Below, piece by piece: positions 27,801 through 38,277 of a stretch of DNA of 64,000 nucleotides. Under the pieces are notes generated by a model. It did no database searches. It was not told the DNA's origin and was given only the letters and a program-made list of their open reading frames with translations. Origin of the DNA: Variovorax sp. PAMC 28711 (GTDB lineage: Bacteria > Pseudomonadota > Gammaproteobacteria > Burkholderiales > Burkholderiaceae_C). The stretch spans positions 2,595,001-2,659,000 of the forward strand of contig NZ_CP014517.1 in assembly GCF_001577265.1 (NCBI RefSeq), given 5' to 3'. Position numbers and translations under genes: made by a program. The stretch's first letter is position 1, and each line of letters opens with the position of its first letter.

Positions 27801-28968
27801 GATCGAAAAGCTGCTGAACGGCAAGGCGGCCAACGGCGGCCCGAACAAGCTGGCCAAGGGCACCAAGCTCGACAAGGCCTACCTGGCTTCGGTCGAGAAG
27901 TTCCACTGGTTCGACATTCGTCCGGCCGACGACGAAGTCGCTTCGCAACTCGAATCGATCAAGAACTCGCTGGAGCAGACGCGCCACAGCTTCGACCTGA
28001 TGTTCGAAGAAAAGCGCAAGAAGCTCACGCAGGGCGACGAGCTGCCCGCGGGCGTGCTCAAGATGGTCAAGGTCTACCTGGCCGTCAAGCGCCGCCTGCA
28101 ACCCGGCGACAAGATGGCCGGCCGTCACGGCAACAAGGGTGTCGTGTCCAAGATCGTCCCGGTCGAAGACATGCCCCACATGGCCGACGGCACACCGTGC
28201 GACATCTGCCTGAATCCGCTGGGCGTGCCTTCGCGCATGAACGTGGGCCAGGTGCTCGAAGTGCATCTGGGCTGGGCCGGCAAGGGCATCGGCCAGCGCA
28301 TCGGCGACATGCTGCAAGCCGAAGCCAAGGTGGCCGAAGTGCGCAAGTTCATGGATCAGTTCTACAACGGCTCCGGCCGCAAGGAAGACCTGGCCCAGCT
28401 CACCGACAGCGACGTGCTCGCGATGGCCGCCAACCTGGCGACCGGCGTGACCTTCGCGACCCCGGTGTTCGATGGCGCGTCGGAAGAAGAAATCCGCGGC
28501 ATGCTGAAGCTCGCCTATCCGGACGACATCGCCAAGCTCAAGGGTCTGACCGACACGCGCACGCAGGCCTACCTGTACGACGGCCGCACGGGCGACCAGT
28601 TCGAGCGCCCGGTCACGATCGGCTACATGCACTTCCTGAAGCTTCACCATCTGGTGGACGACAAGATGCACGCGCGCTCGACCGGTCCGTACTCGCTGGT
28701 CACGCAGCAACCGCTGGGCGGCAAGGCCCAGTTCGGTGGTCAGCGTTTCGGCGAAATGGAAGTGTGGGCGCTGGAAGCCTACGGCGCTGCGTACGTGCTG
28801 CAGGAAATGCTCACGGTGAAGTCCGATGACGTGGTGGGCCGTACCAAGGTCTACGAGAGCATCGTCAAGGGCGAACACTCCATCGAAGCCGGCATGCCGG
28901 AATCGTTCAATGTGCTGGTCAAGGAAATTCGTTCCCTCGGCCTCGACATCGAACTCGAACGTTCTTAA
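24844..28968 (+). CDS. rpoB: RNA polymerase subunit beta
   Basis: A 1374-residue beta subunit. The frame is open from 24745, but the ATG at 24844 with CCGGAG upstream gives the standard start [20 protein letters not shown]. Recognisable segments include the rifampicin region ([25 protein letters not shown] in two halves around residue 520), [11 protein letters not shown], and the C-terminal [13 protein letters not shown] and [23 protein letters not shown]. It forms the catalytic centre together with beta prime. It is separated from rplL by a likely attenuating hairpin and from rpoC by 20 nt. Confidence 0.98.
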   Translation: MAQTSAYSYTERKRIRKSFGNRDSVVEIPYLLQMQKDAYTAFLQAGINPQKRTVEGLQAAFDAAFPIVSHNGFVEMKFLEYNLAKPAFDVRECQTRGLTFASAVRAKVQLIIYDRESSTSQSKVVKEVKEQEVYMGEVPLMTEKGSFIINGTERVIVSQLHRSPGVFFEHDKGKTHSSGKLLFSARVIPYRGSWLDFEFDPKDMLYFRVDRRRKMPVTILLKAIGLNPESILANFFVNDNFRLMDSGAQMEFVSERLRGEVARFDITDKSGKVVVAKDKRVTARHTRELEESKTTHISVPEDFLVGRVIARNIVDADSGEILAKANDELTEALLKKLRTAGVQDVQVIYTNELDQGAYISQTLRIDETVDEFAARVAIYRMMRPGEPPTEDAVQALFQRLFYNPDTYDLSRVGRMKFNAKVGRDESTGPMVLTNEDILAVVKILVDLRNGNGEVDDIDHLGNRRVRCVGELAENQYRTGLARIEKAVKERLGQAEQEPLMPHDLINSKPISAALKEFFGASQLSQFMDQTNPLSEITHKRRVSALGPGGLTRERAGFEVRDVHVTHYGRVCPIETPEGPNIGLINSLALYARLNEYGFIETPYRRVVDSKVTMDIDYLSAIEEGKYVIAQANAVLDKDGVLTGDLVSAREAGESILVGAERVQYMDVSPAQIVSVAASLVPFLEHDDANRALMGANMQRQAVPVLRPEKPFVGTGIERVSAVDSGTVVTATRGGVVDYVDATRVVVRVNDAEAAAGEVGVDIYNLIKYQRSNQNTNIHQRPIVKRGDHIAKGDVVADGASTDLGELALGQNMLIAFMPWNGYNFEDSILISERIVAEDRYTSIHIEELVVMARDTKLGAEEITRDIPNLAEQQLNRLDESGIIYVGAEVQPGDTLVGKVTPKGETTLTPEEKLLRAIFGEKASDVKDTSLRVDQGSQGTVIDVQVFTREGITRDKRAQQIIDDELKRFRLDLNDQLRIVEADAFDRIEKLLNGKAANGGPNKLAKGTKLDKAYLASVEKFHWFDIRPADDEVASQLESIKNSLEQTRHSFDLMFEEKRKKLTQGDELPAGVLKMVKVYLAVKRRLQPGDKMAGRHGNKGVVSKIVPVEDMPHMADGTPCDICLNPLGVPSRMNVGQVLEVHLGWAGKGIGQRIGDMLQAEAKVAEVRKFMDQFYNGSGRKEDLAQLTDSDVLAMAANLATGVTFATPVFDGASEEEIRGMLKLAYPDDIAKLKGLTDTRTQAYLYDGRTGDQFERPVTIGYMHFLKLHHLVDDKMHARSTGPYSLVTQQPLGGKAQFGGQRFGEMEVWALEAYGAAYVLQEMLTVKSDDVVGRTKVYESIVKGEHSIEAGMPESFNVLVKEIRSLGLDIELERS

Positions 28969-28988
28969 GCAGACAAGGAAAGAGTCAC

Positions 28989-31900
28989 ATGAAGTCATTA
29001 CTCGACCTGTTCAAGCAATTCACGCCCGATGAGCATTTCGATGCCATCAGCATCCGCATGGCTTCGCCAGAGAAGATCCGCTCGTGGTCTTTCGGCGAAG
29101 TGAAGAAGCCGGAAACGATCAACTACCGCACCTTCAAGCCCGAACGCGACGGCCTGTTCTGCGCCAAGATCTTCGGCCCCATCAAGGACTACGAATGCCT
29201 GTGCGGCAAGTACAAGCGCCTGAAGCACCGCGGTGTCATTTGCGAGAAGTGCGGCGTTGAAGTCACGCAGACCAAGGTTCGCCGCGAGCGCATGGGTCAC
29301 ATCGACCTGGCCGCACCGTGCGCGCACATCTGGTTCCTGAAGTCGCTGCCGTCGCGTTTGGGCCTGGTGCTCGACATGACGCTGCGCGACATCGAACGCG
29401 TGCTGTATTTCGAAGCCTATGTGATCACCGACCCCGGCATGACCCCGCTGAAGAAGCGCGACATCATGTCGGAGGACGACTTCGACGCCAAGCGCAAGGA
29501 ATACGGTGACGAGTTCACCGCCAAGATGGGCGCCGAAGGTATCAAGGACCTGCTGGAAGGCATCGAGCTCGACAGCGAGATCGAACGCCTGCGGGGCGAC
29601 CTGACCGGCTCCGAAGTCAAGGTCAAGAAGAACTCCAAGCGCCTCAAGGTGCTCGAGGCTTTCCGCAAGTCGGGCATCAAGCCCAACTGGATGGTGCTCG
29701 ACGTGCTGCCAGTGTTGCCGCCGGACCTGCGTCCGCTGGTGCCGCTGGACGGCGGCCGCTTCGCGACCTCCGACCTGAACGACCTGTACCGCCGCGTCAT
29801 CAACCGCAATTCGCGTCTGCGCCGCCTGCTGGAGCTCAAGGCCCCGGAAATCATTGCGCGCAATGAGAAGCGGATGCTGCAGGAAGCGGTCGACTCGCTG
29901 CTGGACAACGGTCGTCGCGGCAAGGCCATGACGGGCGCCAACAAGCGCGCGCTGAAGTCGCTGGCCGACATGATCAAGGGCAAGAGCGGTCGTTTCCGCC
30001 AGAACTTGCTGGGCAAGCGCGTCGACTACTCGGGCCGCTCGGTCATCGTGGTGGGCCCGACGCTCAAGCTGCACCAGTGCGGCTTGCCCAAGCTGATGGC
30101 GCTCGAACTGTTCAAGCCGTTCATCTTCTCGCGCCTCGAAGCCATGGGCATCGCGACGACGATCAAGGCCGCCAAGAAGGAAGTCGAATCCGGCACGCCG
30201 GTGGTGTGGGACATCCTGGAAGAGGTGATCAAAGAGCACCCGATCATGCTGAACCGTGCGCCCACGCTGCACCGTTTGGGCATCCAGGCCTTCGAGCCGA
30301 TCCTGATCGAAGGCAAGGCGATCCAGCTGCACCCGCTCGTTTGCGCGGCGTTCAACGCCGACTTCGACGGTGACCAGATGGCCGTCCACGTGCCGTTGTC
30401 GGTCGAAGCGCAGATGGAAGCCCGCACCCTGATGCTGGCCTCCAACAACGTGCTGTTCCCGGCCAACGGCGAACCGTCGATCGTGCCGTCGCAAGACGTG
30501 GTGCTGGGTCTGTACTACACGACCCGCGACCGCATCAACGGCAAGGGCGAGGGCCTGATCTTCTCCGACATCGGCGAAGTCCAGCGCGCGCTCGACGCCG
30601 ACGTGGTCGAGCTCACCGCCAAGGTTGCAGTGCGCATCACCGAGTACGCCAAGGACAAGGAGACCGGTGAGTTCACCGCGTCCACGTCGCTGGTCGACAC
30701 GACCGTGGGCCGTGCATTGCTGTCCGAGATCCTGCCGAAGGGCCTGCCGTTCTCGAACATCAACAAGGCGCTGAAGAAGAAGGAAATCTCCAAGCTCATC
30801 AACGTCTCGTTCCGCAAGTGCGGCCTGAAAGAGACCGTGGTGTTCGCCGACAAGCTGCTGCAGAACGGCTTCCGTCTCGCGACGAAGGCCGGTATCTCCA
30901 TCGCCATCGACGACATGCTCGTGCCGGCTGAAAAGCACGACATCATCGAGCGCTCGGCCAAGGAAGTGAAGGAGATCGAAAAGCAATACGTCTCCGGTCT
31001 CGTGACCTCCGGCGAACGCTACAACAAGGTGGTGGACATCTGGGGCAAGGCCGGCGACGACGTCTCGCGCGTGATGATGGCCAAGCTCTCGAAAGAGAAG
31101 ACGACCGACCGTCATGGCAAGGAAGTCGAGCAGGAATCGTTCAACTCGATCTACATGATGGCCGACTCGGGTGCGCGCGGCTCCGCTGCGCAGATCCGCC
31201 AGGTCGCCGGCATGCGCGGCCTGATGGCCAAGCCTGACGGCTCGATCATCGAGACGCCCATCACCGCGAACTTCCGCGAAGGTCTGAACGTGCTGGAGTA
31301 CTTCATCTCCACCCATGGTGCCCGCAAGGGTCTGGCCGACACCGCGCTGAAGACCGCGAACTCGGGCTACCTGACGCGTCGTCTGGTCGACGTGACGCAG
31401 GACTTGGTGGTGATCGAACAGGACTGCGGCACGCACGGCGGTTACCTGATGCGCGCCATCGTCGAAGGCGGTGAAGTCATCGAATCGCTGCGCGACCGAA
31501 TCCTCGGCCGCTCGGCAGCCGAAGACGTGCTGCATCCGGAAAACCGGGCCGTGCTGCTCAAGGCCGGCGAGATGTTCGACGAAGACAACATCGAAGTGCT
31601 GGAAGCCCAGGGCGTCGACGAAGTCAAGGTGCGCACCGCGCTCACGTGCGAAACGCGCTTCGGCATCTGCGCGACCTGCTACGGCCGCGACCTGGGTCGT
31701 GGCGGCCTGATCAACATCGGCGAAGCGGTCGGCGTGATCGCCGCGCAGTCGATTGGCGAGCCCGGCACGCAGCTGACGATGCGGACCTTCCACATCGGCG
31801 GTGCGGCATCGCGTGCGGCGGTCGCTTCCAGCGTGGAAGCCAAGTCGAACGGTTCGATCGGCTTCAACGCGACGATGCGCTACGTGACCAATAGCAAGAG

Positions 31901-33221
31901 CGAGTTGGTCGTCATCTCGCGTTCGGGCGAAATCGTGATTCACGACGAGCACGGCCGCGAGCGTGAACGCCACAAGGTGCCTTACGGCGCCATCCTGGCG
32001 ATCAAGGCAGATCAGCAGGTCAAGGCCGGCCACGTGTTGGCCAACTGGGATCCCCTCACGCGCCCGATCATCACTGAGTTCGCCGGCAAGGCGCAGTTCG
32101 AGAACGTCGAAGAAGGTCTCACCGTCGCCAAGCAGGTGGACGAAGTGACCGGTCTGTCGACGCTGGTCGTGATCGATCCGAAGCGCCGCGGCGCCACCAA
32201 GGTCGTGCGTCCGCAGGTCAAGCTGATCGATGCCTCGGGCGTCGAGGTGAAGATCCCTGGCACCGACCACTCGGTGACGATCGGCTTCCCGATCGGCTCG
32301 CTGGTTCAGGTGCGCGACGGCCAGGATGTGGGCCCCGGCGAAGTGCTGGCCCGCATTCCGGTCGAAGGCCAGAAGACGCGCGACATCACCGGCGGTCTGC
32401 CGCGGGTGGCCGAGCTGTTCGAAGCCCGCTCGCCGAAGGACAAGGGCATGCTGGCCGAGATGACCGGTACCGTGTCGTTCGGCAAGGAGACCAAGGGCAA
32501 GATTCGCCTGCAGATCACCGATCCCGAAGGCGGCGTCTACGAAGACCTCGTGCCCAAGGAAAAGAACATCCTGGTGCACGAAGGCCAGGTGGTGAACAAG
32601 GGCGAGTCCGTGGTCGACGGTCCGGCCGATCCGCAGGACATCCTGCGCCTGCTGGGCTCCGAAGAACTCGCGCGCTACATCGTGGACGAAGTGCAGGACG
32701 TGTACCGTTTGCAGGGTGTGAAGATCAACGACAAGCACATCGAGGTGATCGTTCGCCAGATGCTGCGTCGCGTCGTGGTGGACAACATCGGCGACACGAA
32801 CTACATCTCCGGCGAACAGGTCGAACGCAGCGAAATGCTCAACACCAACGACGCCCTGCGCGCCGCTGACAAGATCCCCGCGACGTTCACCAACCTGCTG
32901 CTCGGTATCACGAAGGCCTCGCTCTCGACCGACTCGTTCATCTCCGCGGCGTCCTTCCAGGAAACGACGCGCGTGCTGACCGAAGCCGCGATCATGGGCA
33001 AGCGCGACGAGCTGCGCGGTCTGAAGGAAAACGTCATCGTCGGCCGCCTGATTCCTGCGGGCACCGGCATGGCGTACCACCAGGCACGCCGGGCCAAGGA
33101 CGCGATGGACGATGCCGAGCGCCGCGCGATCGCCGAATCGGAAGCCGCCGAACTGGCCGGCCAGTCCGAGGAAGCGACGACCGCGACGGTCGACGCTGGC
33201 GAAGGCGCTGCAGCCGAATAA
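28989..33221 (+). CDS. rpoC: RNA polymerase subunit beta prime
   Basis: A 1410-residue beta prime subunit. The N-terminal zinc ribbon ([22 protein letters not shown]), the catalytic Mg-binding [12 protein letters not shown] at about residues 456-467, the trigger-loop/bridge-helix region ([17 protein letters not shown]) and the second zinc site ([19 protein letters not shown]) are intact. A Glu/Ala-rich tail of about 35 residues ends the protein. A ribosome site AAGGAAAGAG precedes the ATG. A strong terminator follows 34 nt after the stop. Confidence 0.98.
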   Translation: MKSLLDLFKQFTPDEHFDAISIRMASPEKIRSWSFGEVKKPETINYRTFKPERDGLFCAKIFGPIKDYECLCGKYKRLKHRGVICEKCGVEVTQTKVRRERMGHIDLAAPCAHIWFLKSLPSRLGLVLDMTLRDIERVLYFEAYVITDPGMTPLKKRDIMSEDDFDAKRKEYGDEFTAKMGAEGIKDLLEGIELDSEIERLRGDLTGSEVKVKKNSKRLKVLEAFRKSGIKPNWMVLDVLPVLPPDLRPLVPLDGGRFATSDLNDLYRRVINRNSRLRRLLELKAPEIIARNEKRMLQEAVDSLLDNGRRGKAMTGANKRALKSLADMIKGKSGRFRQNLLGKRVDYSGRSVIVVGPTLKLHQCGLPKLMALELFKPFIFSRLEAMGIATTIKAAKKEVESGTPVVWDILEEVIKEHPIMLNRAPTLHRLGIQAFEPILIEGKAIQLHPLVCAAFNADFDGDQMAVHVPLSVEAQMEARTLMLASNNVLFPANGEPSIVPSQDVVLGLYYTTRDRINGKGEGLIFSDIGEVQRALDADVVELTAKVAVRITEYAKDKETGEFTASTSLVDTTVGRALLSEILPKGLPFSNINKALKKKEISKLINVSFRKCGLKETVVFADKLLQNGFRLATKAGISIAIDDMLVPAEKHDIIERSAKEVKEIEKQYVSGLVTSGERYNKVVDIWGKAGDDVSRVMMAKLSKEKTTDRHGKEVEQESFNSIYMMADSGARGSAAQIRQVAGMRGLMAKPDGSIIETPITANFREGLNVLEYFISTHGARKGLADTALKTANSGYLTRRLVDVTQDLVVIEQDCGTHGGYLMRAIVEGGEVIESLRDRILGRSAAEDVLHPENRAVLLKAGEMFDEDNIEVLEAQGVDEVKVRTALTCETRFGICATCYGRDLGRGGLINIGEAVGVIAAQSIGEPGTQLTMRTFHIGGAASRAAVASSVEAKSNGSIGFNATMRYVTNSKSELVVISRSGEIVIHDEHGRERERHKVPYGAILAIKADQQVKAGHVLANWDPLTRPIITEFAGKAQFENVEEGLTVAKQVDEVTGLSTLVVIDPKRRGATKVVRPQVKLIDASGVEVKIPGTDHSVTIGFPIGSLVQVRDGQDVGPGEVLARIPVEGQKTRDITGGLPRVAELFEARSPKDKGMLAEMTGTVSFGKETKGKIRLQITDPEGGVYEDLVPKEKNILVHEGQVVNKGESVVDGPADPQDILRLLGSEELARYIVDEVQDVYRLQGVKINDKHIEVIVRQMLRRVVVDNIGDTNYISGEQVERSEMLNTNDALRAADKIPATFTNLLLGITKASLSTDSFISAASFQETTRVLTEAAIMGKRDELRGLKENVIVGRLIPAGTGMAYHQARRAKDAMDDAERRAIAESEAAELAGQSEEATTATVDAGEGAAAE

Positions 33222-33255
33222 CTGGTTAGCATCGCGGGACCATGACCGGTCCCAC

Positions 33256-33291
33256 ATGCCCCCCAACCGCTCGCGGTCGGGGGGCATTTTT
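33256..33291 (+). terminator. Intrinsic terminator after rpoC
   Basis: ATGCCCCCC (33256-33264) pairs with GGGGGGCAT (33279-33287), with an inner ACCG/CGGT stem, followed by TTTTT. A textbook strong terminator that closes the rplKAJL-rpoBC block. Confidence 0.92.
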
Positions 33292-33300
33292 CTTGGGGCG

Positions 33301-33912
33301 ATGCCCGTCGTGAACGCGCTGCCCGACTCGCTGGTGAGCTGGATCGTGGCGGCGCTGCTGCTCTTCTGGTTCGTCGGTGCCTACAACCGGTTGATGCGAC
33401 TGCGCTCGGCGGCGCTGCAAAGCTACGCCACGCTGGACGCTGCGCTGGTTCGCCAGCTTGAATTCACCCAGGCCGAATCGTCGGCCGCGGAAGAAAGTGC
33501 GGGCGACGCGGCCGGGGAGGACGCTTCGACCCGCGCCTCGCTGCGCGCCGCGACCGCCCAACTGACCACCTTGCTGGCCGGCACGCGCTTGCAGCCGCTC
33601 GACCCCGAACGAATCGCCGCGCTCGGCACGGCGCTGCGCGCGTTGCTCTCGGCTTGGCAGCGCCAGCATCCGGATTCGATGGTGAGCTTCGACGCCGACG
33701 GCATGCTCTCGCGCCCGGCACCGCTCGGCGGGATCGACGAGGCGCCGTCTGCCAACATGCCCATTGCGTGGCCCGAGCCCTCGGCGGCGGCGGAGATCGC
33801 GCGCAGCCATTTCAATCTGGCCGTGCGCGCTTACAACCAGGGCATCGGGCAGTTCCCTGCGCTCCTGGTGGCGTGGATCATGCGACTCCGGCCGGCGGCG
33901 CCGTTGCTCTGA
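33301..33912 (+). CDS. LemA-family membrane protein
   Basis: A 203-residue protein with one N-terminal membrane segment (about residues 10-28), then VGAYNRLMRLRSAALQSYATLDAALVRQLEF, which matches the LemA core in order and spacing, and a C-terminal segment with AVRAYNQGIGQFPALLVAWIMRLRP, the second LemA hallmark. LemA proteins are inner-membrane proteins with a helical cytoplasmic or periplasmic bundle and no known biochemical activity. The middle carries an Ala/Glu/Ser-rich insert. The open frame extends into rpoC, but ATG 33301 gives the LemA-like start. That ATG lies only 9 nt after the T-run of the rpoC terminator, so its promoter must be upstream of or inside the terminator, or it depends on read-through. 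Confidence 0.75.
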   Translation: MPVVNALPDSLVSWIVAALLLFWFVGAYNRLMRLRSAALQSYATLDAALVRQLEFTQAESSAAEESAGDAAGEDASTRASLRAATAQLTTLLAGTRLQPLDPERIAALGTALRALLSAWQRQHPDSMVSFDADGMLSRPAPLGGIDEAPSANMPIAWPEPSAAAEIARSHFNLAVRAYNQGIGQFPALLVAWIMRLRPAAPLL

Positions 33913-33955
33913 AGCGCGCGCCCGACGACGGGCGGCGTTGGTTACCATCGAAGAC

Positions 33956-35317
33956 TTGTCAGACCTCTCACTTCCACCTTCCTCATCGCAATTGCAACCG
34001 CCGCTCTGGCGCCAGTTGCAGCTTGCCGCCACCGCGCTTGCGGCCATCCGCAGCGGCGTGTCGGGCACGGTGGCGTTCGAGAACGTCGAAGCTGCCTTGC
34101 GCCCCGGCGTCCAGTCGCTCGGCTTCCAGGTCCTGCGCTGGCTGGGCCGCGCCGAGGCGCTGCGCCGGCACCTCGCCAAACGAACCCCGCCGCCAGCCGC
34201 CGACGCGTTGCTGTGCACCGCGCTCGCTCTGGCCTGGGATCCGGCAAGCGCCCCCTACGAGCCGTTCACGCTGGTCGACCAGGCCGTCGAAGCGGCCAAG
34301 CGCAATCCGGCCACCCGTGCGCAGGCCAGTTTCATCAACGCGTGCCTGCGGCGTTTCCTGCGCGAGCGCGACGAACTGGTCGAGGCGACCGAACGCGAGC
34401 CGGTGGCGCAGTGGAACCACCCGCGGTGGTGGATCGAGCGGCTGCGGCGCGACCATCCCCGCGACTGGCAGCGCGTGCTCACGGCCGACAACCTGCAGGC
34501 GCCCATGACGCTGCGAATCAACCGGCAGAAAACCGATTTCGCGGCTTATCAGCTCGCGCTCGCCGCCATGGATCTGATTGCCAAGCCGGTCGGGCTGGCC
34601 GGGCTGCAGCTGTCGCGTGCGCGCCCGGTCCAGCAGCTTCCGGGTTTTGCCGAGGGCGAGGTGTCGGTCCAGGACGCCGCTGCCCAGATGGCTGCGCCGC
34701 TGTTGCTCGAGGGCCTGGATCTCGCCGTCGGCGCACCGCTGCGCGTGCTGGATGCCTGCGCCGCGCCCGGCGGCAAGACGGCGCATCTGCTCGAGCTGGC
34801 GGCCGGCCGCGATCTGGAAGTGATTGCGCTCGAAATCGATGCCCACCGCAGTCGACGCATCGACGAAACGCTGGCACGACTGGGGTTGACGGCCCAGGTG
34901 GTCATCGCCGATGCCGCGCGCCCGGAGAAGTGGTGGGACGGCACGCCGTTCGACGCCATCCTGCTCGACGCGCCCTGCACCGCATCGGGCATCGTGCGGC
35001 GGCATCCCGACGTGCGGTGGCTCCGCCGGGAGAGCGACATCGACCAGCTCGCGGCACAGCAGGCCCAGTTGCTGGCGGCGCTTTGGCCGCTCGTGCGTGC
35101 AGGCGGCCGGCTCCTCTATTGCACCTGCTCGGTTTTCCGGGAAGAGGGTTCGCACCAGATCGATGCGTTCCTTGCGCACAACACCGATGCCCGATTGCGG
35201 CCATCGCCCGGCCATTTGCTGCCCCAAAGCACGGGGAATGGTCATGGCGTCCCGGACAATCAATTGGGTGAACACGACGGCTTCTTCTACGCCCTGCTTG
35301 AAAAGCGCCCCGGTTGA
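33956..35317 (+). CDS. rsmB: 16S rRNA m5C967 methyltransferase RsmB
   Basis: About 453 residues. The N-terminal NusB-like RNA-binding domain (LRWLGRAEALRRHL... FINACLRRFLRERDEL) is followed by the SAM-dependent methyltransferase domain with DACAAPGGKTAHLLEL, LDAPCTASGIVRRHPD and the catalytic Cys in LYCTCSVF. It methylates cytosine 967 of 16S rRNA. The start is uncertain: TTG at 33956 or TTG at 33938 both give plausible N termini, and no ATG or GTG close by fits. The longer frame to 33764 overlaps the LemA-like gene and is unlikely. The following gene begins 16 nt after its stop. Confidence 0.92.
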   Translation: MSDLSLPPSSSQLQPPLWRQLQLAATALAAIRSGVSGTVAFENVEAALRPGVQSLGFQVLRWLGRAEALRRHLAKRTPPPAADALLCTALALAWDPASAPYEPFTLVDQAVEAAKRNPATRAQASFINACLRRFLRERDELVEATEREPVAQWNHPRWWIERLRRDHPRDWQRVLTADNLQAPMTLRINRQKTDFAAYQLALAAMDLIAKPVGLAGLQLSRARPVQQLPGFAEGEVSVQDAAAQMAAPLLLEGLDLAVGAPLRVLDACAAPGGKTAHLLELAAGRDLEVIALEIDAHRSRRIDETLARLGLTAQVVIADAARPEKWWDGTPFDAILLDAPCTASGIVRRHPDVRWLRRESDIDQLAAQQAQLLAALWPLVRAGGRLLYCTCSVFREEGSHQIDAFLAHNTDARLRPSPGHLLPQSTGNGHGVPDNQLGEHDGFFYALLEKRPG

Positions 35318-35333
35318 GGCGTGCGCGCTCGCC

Positions 35334-35948
35334 TTGAGCCGGCGCGAACTCATCGCGGTGGCCGCCGTTACCCTGGCAGGCGGGCTGGGCACCTTCGCCG
35401 TTCCCGCGCTCGCGCAGGCGCCTCTGGCGTCGGTGACGCAGATGCGGCTGGAAGAAGGCGACGACGGCGTCTACCTCACGGCGGCGGTGCAGTTCGAGCT
35501 GCCGGCCGGCGTCACCGAGGTGCTGGAAAAGGGCATCGCCATCTTTTTCGTGGCCGAAGCCGAACTGTTCACCGAACGCTGGTACTGGGCGGACCGCCGC
35601 GTGGCGCGGGTCATGCGCCACATGCGGCTCGCCTACCAGCCCCTGACGCGGCGGTGGCGTCTCAACGTGTCGTCAATGCCCATCACCAATACGGGGCTCG
35701 GTGTTTCGCTCAATCAGAATTTCGAAAACCTGACCGATGCGCTCGACGTGGTGAAACGCATCGGCCGCCTGCGGCTGGGCGACCGGGCCGAGATCGCCGA
35801 CGACGGGAGCGCGCACCCGGTGGCGTTCAGTTTTCGGCTCGACACCTCCCAGCTGCCCCGTCCGTTCCAGATCGGCGTGGCCGGTCAGGCGGACTGGAAC
35901 ATCGTGGCGGCGCGCACCGAACGCCTGCTGCTGGAGAAGCTGAAGTGA
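35334..35948 (+). CDS. DUF4390 exported protein
   Basis: About 204 residues. I place the start at TTG 35334, just after the rsmB stop, because it opens a signal peptide: SRRELIAVAAVTLAGG... ending ALAQA. The SRREL element looks like a twin-arginine motif, so Tat export is possible, although a Sec signal cannot be excluded. The rest (TQMRLEEGDDGVYLTAAVQFELP, GIAIFFVAEAELFTERWYW, RIGRLRLGDRAEI) matches DUF4390 proteins that sit beside NtrY/NtrX-type genes in betaproteobacteria. GAGG at 35316-35319 is a rather distant ribosome site. The stop overlaps the start of the kinase gene (GTGA), which implies joint function in signalling at the cell envelope. Confidence 0.8.
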   Translation: MSRRELIAVAAVTLAGGLGTFAVPALAQAPLASVTQMRLEEGDDGVYLTAAVQFELPAGVTEVLEKGIAIFFVAEAELFTERWYWADRRVARVMRHMRLAYQPLTRRWRLNVSSMPITNTGLGVSLNQNFENLTDALDVVKRIGRLRLGDRAEIADDGSAHPVAFSFRLDTSQLPRPFQIGVAGQADWNIVAARTERLLLEKLK

Positions 35949-38230
35949 GCACCGAGCCGCGTGGCGGCGCCGCGGCCGCACCGGTCGCGCGCCGTTCGCG
36001 CGCGATGCGATGGGCCATCGGCGTGGGCGCTGCGCTGGTCACGGCCATCGGTCTGGTGCTGATTTTCCTGCTGGCGCAGGCCACCAACAACCGCGCGCTC
36101 TACGAACAGAACTACGCACGCCTCTTCGGCATCAACGTGGTGGTGGCCGCGTTGCTGGTGCTGGTCATCGGCTGGGTCGCGTTCCGGCTGTTGCGGCGAT
36201 TGCGTCAAGGTAAGTTCGGCAGCCGCCTGCTGATCAAGCTCGCGGCGATCTTCGCGCTGGTGGGCGTGGTCCCGGGGGCGCTGGTCTACGTGGTGTCCTA
36301 TCAGTTCGTCGCACGCTCGATCGAAAGCTGGTTCGACGTCAAGGTCGAGGGCGCGCTCGATGCCGGCCTCAATCTTGGCCGCGCAACGCTCGATTCGCTG
36401 TCGGACGACCTGGCCAACAAGACGCGTGGCGCCAGCAGCCAGCTCGCCCAGGTGACCGACGCCGGGGCCGGTCTGGCGCTGGAACGCATCCGCGATCAGC
36501 TGGGTGCGAGCGACGTCGTGCTCTGGACCGGCACCGGCCAGCTCGTGGCAGGCACCGGCGCCTCGCGGTTCCAGCTGAGTCCCGAGCGGCCGACGCCGCA
36601 GCAGTTCCGGCAAGTTCGCGCCGATCGGGCCATGGCCCACGTCGAAGGGCTCGACGAAGTGCCGGCACCCGGCGCCAACGCACCGCCGGTGGCCACGGTG
36701 CGCGCGCTCGCGCTGGTGCAACGCCCGGGCTTCGATTTCAACACCGAGCCGCGCTATCTGCAGGTGACCGTGCCGCTGCCCCCGGCGGTGGTTGCCAATG
36801 CGCTGGCGGTGCAGGAAGCGAATCGCGAATACCAGGAGCGCGCGCTGGCGCGGGAGGGCTTGCGGCGCATGTACATCGGCACGCTCACGCTCAGCCTCTT
36901 TCTCGCCGTGTTCGGCGCGGTGCTGCTCGCGGTGCTCTTCGGCAATCAGCTCGCGCGGCCGCTGCTCGTGCTGGCGGACGGCGTGCGCCAGGTGGCCGCC
37001 GGCGACCTGCGACCGACCGCGGTGCTGCAGGGCAAGGACGAACTCGGCGGCCTGACGCGCTCCTTCGCGGTGATGACGCAGCAGCTGTCGGATGCCCGTG
37101 GCGCTGTCGAAAAAACCATGGGCCAGCTCGACGCGGCACGCGCCAACCTGCAGACCATCCTGGACAACCTCACGTCCGGCGTGATCGTGCTCGACGCCGA
37201 AGGGACGGTGCTATCGACCAACCCCGGCGCCACGCGCGTGTTGCGCGCCCCGCTTGCTGCTTTTGAAGGCCAACGGCTGACCGAGGTGCCGGGCCTCGCT
37301 GAGTTCGGCCACGACGTGCAGCAGCAGTTCGACGAGTTCCAGGTCGAACGCCTGCAGCACGGCCTGGACCACTGGCAGCACGCATTCGAGCTGCACGCGT
37401 CGGGCAACGGCTTGTCGCAGGACGCGATCAACATCGTGGCGCGCGGCGCCGAGTTGCCGGGCGCTGCACGCCTTCTGGTGTTCGACGACATCTCAGAAAT
37501 CGTCTCGGCCCAGCGCGCGCAGGCATGGGGCGAGGTGGCGCGCCGACTCGCCCACGAAATCAAGAATCCGCTCACGCCGATCCAGCTGTCGGCCGAGCGG
37601 CTGGAAATGAAACTTTCTGGCAAGGTCGATGCGCCCGAACAGGCGATCCTCACCAAGTCGGTCAAGACCATCGTCGACCAGGTCGATGCCATGAAACGAC
37701 TCGTCAACGAGTTCCGCGACTACGCGCGGCTGCCGGCCGCCGACCTCAAGCCTGTCGACCTCAACGCGCTGGTGAACGACGTGCTCCAGCTCTACAACGC
37801 CGAGACGCTGCCAATCGCGATGCGCTGCGAGCTCGACGAGCGCTGCCCGCCGATCCGGGCCGACGCGCAGCAGGTCCGGCAGGTCATTCACAACCTGTTA
37901 CAAAACGCGCAGGACGCGGCCGAGGCCGCCTCGCGCAGCACCGGACAAATCGGCGAGGTGGTCATCCGCACCCGGCTCGGCGAGTCGGGCCAGCGCGTGC
38001 GGCTCACGGTGCAGGACAGCGGGCCCGGCTTCGCGGAAAACATCCTCAAGCGCGCCTTCGAGCCCTACGTCACGACCAAGACCAAGGGCACCGGGCTCGG
38101 CCTCGCCGTGGTCAAGAAGATCGCCGACGAGCACGGCGCCCGCATCGAACTTTCGAATCGCCTGGTCGATGGGGCTGTGGCAGGGGCACAAGTCTCGTTA
38201 TCATTCGCGCTGGCAGGCGAGACGCAATAG
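35945..38230 (+). CDS. NtrY-like sensor histidine kinase
   Basis: A 761-residue membrane kinase. Four hydrophobic segments are visible: two at about residues 20-70, one near 95, and one at about 310-330 just before a HAMP domain (NQLARPLLVLADGVRQVAAGDL). A PAS domain (ILDNLTSGVIVLD...) precedes the catalytic core: H-box RRLAHEIKNPLTPIQLSAERL, N-box NLLQNAQDA, G1 DSGPGF and G2 KGTGLGLAVVKKI. The start is GTG 35945 overlapping the DUF4390 stop. The architecture is that of NtrY; the stimulus is unknown. The partner regulator follows 47 nt later. Confidence 0.92.
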   Translation: MSTEPRGGAAAAPVARRSRAMRWAIGVGAALVTAIGLVLIFLLAQATNNRALYEQNYARLFGINVVVAALLVLVIGWVAFRLLRRLRQGKFGSRLLIKLAAIFALVGVVPGALVYVVSYQFVARSIESWFDVKVEGALDAGLNLGRATLDSLSDDLANKTRGASSQLAQVTDAGAGLALERIRDQLGASDVVLWTGTGQLVAGTGASRFQLSPERPTPQQFRQVRADRAMAHVEGLDEVPAPGANAPPVATVRALALVQRPGFDFNTEPRYLQVTVPLPPAVVANALAVQEANREYQERALAREGLRRMYIGTLTLSLFLAVFGAVLLAVLFGNQLARPLLVLADGVRQVAAGDLRPTAVLQGKDELGGLTRSFAVMTQQLSDARGAVEKTMGQLDAARANLQTILDNLTSGVIVLDAEGTVLSTNPGATRVLRAPLAAFEGQRLTEVPGLAEFGHDVQQQFDEFQVERLQHGLDHWQHAFELHASGNGLSQDAINIVARGAELPGAARLLVFDDISEIVSAQRAQAWGEVARRLAHEIKNPLTPIQLSAERLEMKLSGKVDAPEQAILTKSVKTIVDQVDAMKRLVNEFRDYARLPAADLKPVDLNALVNDVLQLYNAETLPIAMRCELDERCPPIRADAQQVRQVIHNLLQNAQDAAEAASRSTGQIGEVVIRTRLGESGQRVRLTVQDSGPGFAENILKRAFEPYVTTKTKGTGLGLAVVKKIADEHGARIELSNRLVDGAVAGAQVSLSFALAGETQ

Positions 38231-38277
38231 CGGTCGCTCACACCGCGCCATGACAACGGCGCACACAACAAGTATTC

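Noticed and set aside
24826..28998. A 1390-codon minus-strand frame antisense to rpoB
   Set aside because: It mirrors rpoB codon structure in GC-rich DNA, has low-complexity His/Val/Asp composition, and no known protein features.
28998..33287. A 1429-codon minus-strand frame antisense to rpoC
   Set aside because: Same reason: a shadow of rpoC with no domain or ribosome site of its own.
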